This document shows, one piece after another, positions 59,994 through 64,000 of a stretch of DNA of 64,000 nucleotides. The stretch lies in assembly GCF_014200675.1 (NCBI RefSeq), contig NZ_JACHCI010000014.1, positions 62,001-126,000 on the forward strand, written 5' to 3'. The notes beneath the pieces were generated by a model. It saw only the letters and a program-made list of their open reading frames with translations. It was not told the origin of the DNA and did no database searches. The first letter of the stretch is position 1, and each line of letters starts with the position of its first letter. The DNA comes from Janthinobacterium saanense. GTDB lineage: Bacteria; Pseudomonadota; Gammaproteobacteria; Burkholderiales; Burkholderiaceae_D. A program made the position numbers and the translations under genes.

Positions 59994-60821
59994 ATGAATA
60001 CATTCCGCCGCAATCTGCTGCTGGCCGCCGTCAGCCTGACTTTGTCCGTCGCTGCCCACGCCAAGGACCCGAAAGAACTGGTGATCGGCACCAGCGCCGG
60101 CCCTTACGCCGACCAGCTGAAACTGGGCATCAAGCCTATCCTGGAAAAGCAGGGCTACAAGGTCAAGATCGTCGAATTCAACGACTACGTGCAGCCGAAC
60201 TACGCGCTGGCCGAAGGCTCGCTGGACGCCAACGTGTTCCAGCACATCGTCTACCTGAACAAATTCGCCACCGATAACAAGCTGGCCCTGAGCCCCTTGA
60301 TCACGGTGCCGACCACGCCGATCGCCCTGTACAGCACCAAGCACAAGTCACTCGCTGAAATCAAGCCGGGCGCCACCATCGCCATGCCGAACGACCCGAC
60401 CAACCAGGCGCGCGCGCTGGTGGTGCTCGACAAAATGGGCTGGATCAAGCTGAAACCGCATGTCGACCCGCTGCGCGCTTCCGAGCGCGATGTGGCCGAC
60501 AATCCGAAGAAGCTGAAACTGGTGCCACTGGAAGCGGCGCAACTGCCACGTTCGCTGGCCGACACCGATTACTCCTTCATCAACGGCAACTACGCACAAG
60601 CGGCCGGCATCAAACTGACCAGCGCCCTGGTCGCCGAAAAAATTTCGGACAGCTATGTCAACCTGGTGGCCATCCGCACGGCCGACAAGGGCAAGCCATG
60701 GGTGAAAGACATCGAAGCGGCCTACCGTTCGCGCGCCTTCCTCGACATCACCAATAAATACTTCGCCGGCTACGAAAAAACCGATTACCAGCTGGCGATG
60801 GAAAAGGCTGACAAGAAATAA
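59994..60821 (+). CDS. metQ: MetQ/NlpA-family methionine-binding protein
   Basis: 275 residues. The signal peptide MNTFRRNLLLAAVSLTLSVA AHA lacks a lipobox cysteine, so unlike E. coli MetQ this one should be a free periplasmic protein. The mature part begins LVIGTSAGPYADQLKLGIKP and shows VEFNDYVQPNYALAEGSLDA, NVFQHIVYLNKFATDNK and AMPNDPTNQARALVVLDKMG, all diagnostic of MetQ. It supplies D/L-methionine to MetNI. Confidence 0.94.
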   Translation: MNTFRRNLLLAAVSLTLSVAAHAKDPKELVIGTSAGPYADQLKLGIKPILEKQGYKVKIVEFNDYVQPNYALAEGSLDANVFQHIVYLNKFATDNKLALSPLITVPTTPIALYSTKHKSLAEIKPGATIAMPNDPTNQARALVVLDKMGWIKLKPHVDPLRASERDVADNPKKLKLVPLEAAQLPRSLADTDYSFINGNYAQAAGIKLTSALVAEKISDSYVNLVAIRTADKGKPWVKDIEAAYRSRAFLDITNKYFAGYEKTDYQLAMEKADKK

Positions 60822-60886
60822 GCTAGCCTGAAATAAATCCACTCTGCCGTTACAATGGCTTCCAGCCCATCTTTTGCAAGGAAGCC

Positions 60887-61606
60887 ATGTCCGCCCTGCC
60901 CTCGTCCCCGCCTTCCTCCAGCATCGTTTCCGTCACGAAGCAGCATGGCCGCTACCGCGCTTTCCTGTTCGACATGGATGGCACCATCATCAATTCCATC
61001 GCCGCCGCCGAGCGTATCTGGGGCTCTTGGGCCAAGCGCCAGGGCCTCGATGTGGCGGCCTTTTTACCTACCATCCACGGCGCGCGCGCACTCGACACCA
61101 TCGCCAGGCTGGACTTGCCCGGCGTAGACCCGCACCATGAGTCGCGCGGCATCACGGCGGCGGAAATCATCGACGTCGATGGCATCGTCGAAATCGCCGG
61201 CGCGCGGCACTTTTTGCAAACGCTGCCAGCGGCGCAATGGGCCATCGTGACGTCGGCGCCGCGCGCGCTGGCGATAGCGCGCCTGAAGGCGGCGGGCATG
61301 CCGCTGCCAGAGGTGATGGTGACGGCGGAAGATGTGAAGGCAGGCAAACCACGGCCTGAATGCTATCTGCTGGCGGCGCAAAAGCTGGGCGTGCCTGCCA
61401 GTGACTGCCTGGTATTTGAAGATGCGGCGGTGGGTATCGAGGCGGGAGAAGCGGCGGGCGCCGAGGTGATGGTGATCACGGCCACGCATCACCACGCCAT
61501 GGCCACGCGCCACGCCAGCATCGCCAACTATGTAGCGATGACGGCCACGCCGGACGGTGATGGCTTTATCAGCTTGAGCGAGGCTGCAGCACGCGCGCAA
61601 GAATAG
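60887..61606 (+). CDS. HAD-superfamily sugar-phosphatase-like hydrolase
   Basis: 239 residues. The HAD motifs are all present: motif [13 protein letters not shown], motif [13 protein letters not shown], motif III Lys in [14 protein letters not shown] and motif [21 protein letters not shown]. The helical cap between I and II ([20 protein letters not shown]) is the small C1 cap of beta-phosphoglucomutase/glycerol-phosphatase-like enzymes. Cytosolic phosphatase or mutase for a sugar phosphate; substrate unknown. Its last 38 bp overlap the convergent ssuB gene. Confidence 0.9.
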   Translation: MSALPSSPPSSSIVSVTKQHGRYRAFLFDMDGTIINSIAAAERIWGSWAKRQGLDVAAFLPTIHGARALDTIARLDLPGVDPHHESRGITAAEIIDVDGIVEIAGARHFLQTLPAAQWAIVTSAPRALAIARLKAAGMPLPEVMVTAEDVKAGKPRPECYLLAAQKLGVPASDCLVFEDAAVGIEAGEAAGAEVMVITATHHHAMATRHASIANYVAMTATPDGDGFISLSEAAARAQE

Positions 61607-62399
61607 TCTGTTCCAGCGCCGCGAAAGCCGCGCTGCCCCGTTGACGGGGGCGCGGCAAATCAATCTCCTGGTCCAGTGTGATCTGCCCATCTTCGATCAG
61701 CAGCACGCGGTCGGCCAGCGCTACCGCTTCGGCCACATCATGCGTCACCAGCACGGCCGTGAAACCGCGCGCCAGCCAGAGCGACTCGATCAGCTGCTGC
61801 ATTTCGATGCGGGTCAAGGCGTCCAGCGCACCCAGGGGTTCATCGAGCAGCAGCAATTGCGGTTCATGCACCAGCGCCCGCGCCAGCGCCACCCGCTGCT
61901 TCTGCCCGCCCGACAAGGCAGCAGGCCATTCGTCGGCGCGGTCGGCCAGGCCCACCGTCCACAGGGAAGCGGCGGCCGCCCCCACCGAACGGGGCAAACC
62001 CAGGGCGACGTTTTCCAGCACGGTTTTCCAGGGCAGCAGCCGCGCTTCCTGGAACATGATGCGGATATCGGGGGACCCGAATTCCTTGCCTGAGCCTACC
62101 GTGACCTGGCCTTCGTCGACGCTTTCCAGGCCGGCGATGGAACGCAGCAAAGTACTCTTGCCGCAGCCGCTGCGCCCCACGATGGCGACGAATTCACCGG
62201 CACGCAATGCCAGATCGATATTGTTGAGTACTTGGCGCTCGGCGTAAGCCTTGCTCAAGTTGGTCAATGCCAGCGGCACGCCGCGCCGTTCAAACCTGTC
62301 GCGTGGCCCAGCCTTGGCCCTGGGCTGTTCGGCAACGGGATCGTACTGCACGAAGTGCGACAAAAAGTCCGATTCTATCTGTATGGGCGCGAGCAGCAT
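61569..62399 (-). CDS. ssuB: Alkanesulfonate ABC transporter ATP-binding protein SsuB
   Basis: 276 residues from ATG 62399; an ATG 48 bp upstream lies inside ssuC. ABC ATPase with Walker [22 protein letters not shown]-loop [20 protein letters not shown] (the LLPW form is typical of SsuB/TauB), signature [15 protein letters not shown], Walker [13 protein letters not shown] and H-loop VTHDVAEAV. The first 40 residues are an extension. It lies 17 bp after ssuC in an ssuDCB order. Confidence 0.9.
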   Translation of the reverse strand: MLLAPIQIESDFLSHFVQYDPVAEQPRAKAGPRDRFERRGVPLALTNLSKAYAERQVLNNIDLALRAGEFVAIVGRSGCGKSTLLRSIAGLESVDEGQVTVGSGKEFGSPDIRIMFQEARLLPWKTVLENVALGLPRSVGAAAASLWTVGLADRADEWPAALSGGQKQRVALARALVHEPQLLLLDEPLGALDALTRIEMQQLIESLWLARGFTAVLVTHDVAEAVALADRVLLIEDGQITLDQEIDLPRPRQRGSAAFAALEQTILARVLQPRSS

Positions 62400-62416
62400 G
62401 GTGTGTTCTTTCGTGA

Positions 62417-63199
62417 TTAACGGTAAGCGGGGTTCCAGCGCAGGCAATGGCGTTCCAGCCGGCGCGAGAACAGGTCGGCCAGCTTGCCCAGCAAGGCGTA
62501 TAGCAAAATACCCACCAACACCACGTCCGTTTGCAAAAATTCGCGCGCATTCATGGTCATATAGCCGATGCCGGCCTGCGCAGAAATGGTTTCAGCGACG
62601 ATCAGCAGCACCCACACCAGGCCCAGCGAAAAACGCACGCCGACCAATATTGACGGCATGGCGGCGGGCAGTATCACGTCGCGGTACAAGGGCCAGCCAG
62701 ACAAGCCATAACTCTTTGCCATTTCAATCAAGCCCTGGTCGGCCGAGCGGATGCCGTGGAAGGTATTCAGGTAGACGGGGAAAAAGACCCCGACCGCCAG
62801 CAAAAACAGCTTGGCCGTCTCGTCGATGCCGAACCACAGGATCACCAGCGGGATCAGCGCTAGCGCAGGGATGTTGCGCACCATTTGCAAGGTCGTGTCG
62901 AGCAGGGTTTCCGCATGGCGGAAGCTGCCCGTCAACAGGCCGAGCAGCAAGCCCAGTCCACCGCCAATGGCAAAGCCCAGGGTGGCCCTCCACAAGCTCG
63001 TTTTCAGGTGCAGCCACAACTCACCCGATACCGTCAGGCTCCAGAAGGCTTTCGCCACGGCCCACGGTTCAGGCAAGATACGGCTCGACAGCCAGCCCCA
63101 TTGCGACGCCAGTTGCCAGGCCAGCAGCAAGGCAAACGGCAAGGCCCATGGCGCTGCTGCTCCCCATATTCGACTGCGCTTGACGACACTAGCCGCCAT
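62417..63199 (-). CDS. ssuC: Alkanesulfonate ABC transporter permease SsuC
   Basis: 260 residues from ATG 63199, 1 bp after the ssuD stop. About six membrane helices with the SsuC/TauC pattern: [40 protein letters not shown], the EAA-like loop [20 protein letters not shown] and [20 protein letters not shown]. It forms the channel for sulfonate import with SsuB. Confidence 0.92.
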   Translation of the reverse strand: MAASVVKRSRIWGAAAPWALPFALLLAWQLASQWGWLSSRILPEPWAVAKAFWSLTVSGELWLHLKTSLWRATLGFAIGGGLGLLLGLLTGSFRHAETLLDTTLQMVRNIPALALIPLVILWFGIDETAKLFLLAVGVFFPVYLNTFHGIRSADQGLIEMAKSYGLSGWPLYRDVILPAAMPSILVGVRFSLGLVWVLLIVAETISAQAGIGYMTMNAREFLQTDVVLVGILLYALLGKLADLFSRRLERHCLRWNPAYR

Positions 63200-63200
63200 C

Positions 63201-64000
63201 TCAGGCCGCTTTCTTCTGTGAGGCCGCCGGCACGATATTGCTGGCCATGACTTCGCCAAAAGGCCCTGTCAGCGATTGCTCACCCACCGCCTTGCCCTTG
63301 CCCAGCAGCGGAAATACCAGCTCGGCGAAGCGGTAGGATTCTTCCAGGTGCGGATAACCGGAGAAGATAAAGGTATCGATGCCCAGGTCGGCGTATTCCT
63401 GGATGCGCGCCACCACCGTGGGGGCGTCGCCAACCAGGGCCGTGCCCGCGCCACCGCGCACCAGACCGACGCCCGCCCACAGATTGGGCGACACTTCAAG
63501 CTTGTCGCGCTTGCCGCCATGCAGGGCCGCCATGCGCTGCTGGCCGACCGAATCCATCTTGCCAAACGCGGCCTGCGCCTTGGCGATGATGTCGTCGTCC
63601 AGGTGGCTGATCAATTCATCGGCCGCGCGCCAGGCCGCTTCATTCGTTTCGCGCACGATCACGTGCAAACGGATGCCAAACCGGACTGTGCGCCCCCGCT
63701 TGGCGGCGCGCGCGCGGATATCGGCGATCTTTTCGGCCACGGCGGCTGGCGGCTCGCCCCAGGTCAGGTAGACGTCCATCTGTTCGGCCGCCAGTTCGTG
63801 GGCAGGCTCGGACGAGCCGCCAAAATACAGCGGCGGATACGGTTTTTGCACCGGTGGATACAGGGTCTTGGAACCCTTCACCTGGATATGCTTGCCCTCG
63901 AAATCATAGCCTGCCGCACCGCCCTCGCCTGCCAGGGTAGCGCGCCAGACGCGAATGAATTCATCGGAAATCTCATAGCGCTTGGCATGGTCGGCAAACA
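63201..64000 (-). CDS. ssuD: FMNH2-dependent alkanesulfonate monooxygenase SsuD (5' end beyond the window)
   Basis: 266 visible residues of an LLM-class flavin-dependent monooxygenase; the frame stays open to the right edge, so the N-terminal third is missing. Recognisable SsuD stretches are [87 protein letters not shown] and [20 protein letters not shown]. It releases sulfite from C2-C10 alkanesulfonates with FMNH2 and oxygen. It leads the visible ssuDCB operon; sulfate-starvation control is likely, but the promoter is outside the window. Confidence 0.93.
   Translation of the reverse strand, partial: FADHAKRYEISDEFIRVWRATLAGEGGAAGYDFEGKHIQVKGSKTLYPPVQKPYPPLYFGGSSEPAHELAAEQMDVYLTWGEPPAAVAEKIADIRARAAKRGRTVRFGIRLHVIVRETNEAAWRAADELISHLDDDIIAKAQAAFGKMDSVGQQRMAALHGGKRDKLEVSPNLWAGVGLVRGGAGTALVGDAPTVVARIQEYADLGIDTFIFSGYPHLEESYRFAELVFPLLGKGKAVGEQSLTGPFGEVMASNIVPAASQKKAA

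Overview
The window looks like a chromosomal segment of a Gram-negative betaproteobacterium, most likely Oxalobacteraceae (Janthinobacterium, Massilia or Duganella type). This is inferred from the GC-rich coding sequence, the five-gene urea transporter, the paired DUF2760/Hsp70 genes and the style of the outer-membrane and signalling proteins. No rRNA, tRNA, insertion sequence, prophage or CRISPR array was recognised.

Layout. 1-4550: tail of an unknown gene, a glutathione S-transferase, a secreted M1 aminopeptidase and a small DUF4160/DUF2442 pair with an operator-like inverted repeat, followed by an unassigned structured intergenic stretch. 4885-21666: the most striking part, a three-gene minus-strand operon that encodes a giant (about 4,110 residue) secreted protein with DUF11-type repeats, a large outer-membrane beta-barrel with an invasin-like Ig domain, and an OmpA-family peptidoglycan-binding protein. 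It reads as one cell-surface system. 22220-27610: a YceI-like lipoprotein, a LysE exporter, a multidomain hybrid histidine kinase and a secreted alpha/beta hydrolase. 27713-30844: an unusual fusion of an acetoacetate-decarboxylase-like domain to an FAD oxidoreductase. 31026-34595: an HD hydrolase, a stand-alone receiver protein flanked by two copies of a DnaA-box-like array, a small conserved hypothetical and a split chromate transporter.

34598-40161 is urtABCDE on the minus strand, behind a well-spaced sigma-54 promoter motif, so nitrogen control is likely. 40360-46677 holds a DUF4349 lipoprotein and a DUF2760 - Hsp70 - Hsp70 operon. 47067-52684 has an HTH-citrate synthase fusion divergent from a CaiB-type CoA transferase, a serine beta-lactamase-like hydrolase and a CHASE2 protein without an output domain. 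52882-55955 is a regulator/flavin monooxygenase pair in which each gene is preceded by the same TGAGAC-N4-GTCTCA palindrome, an apparent local regulon.

56027-58143: a periplasmic YceI protein, then a heme oxygenase and DUF454 protein behind a Fur-box-like site. 58498-60821: metNIQ methionine importer with a MetN lacking its C-terminal regulatory domain. 60887-64000: a HAD phosphatase and the end of an ssuDCB alkanesulfonate operon that runs off the right edge.

Many long open frames lie antisense to the real genes, above all opposite the giant repeat gene; these are GC-bias shadows and were left out. All product names are from motif and domain recognition by eye; no database search was run.
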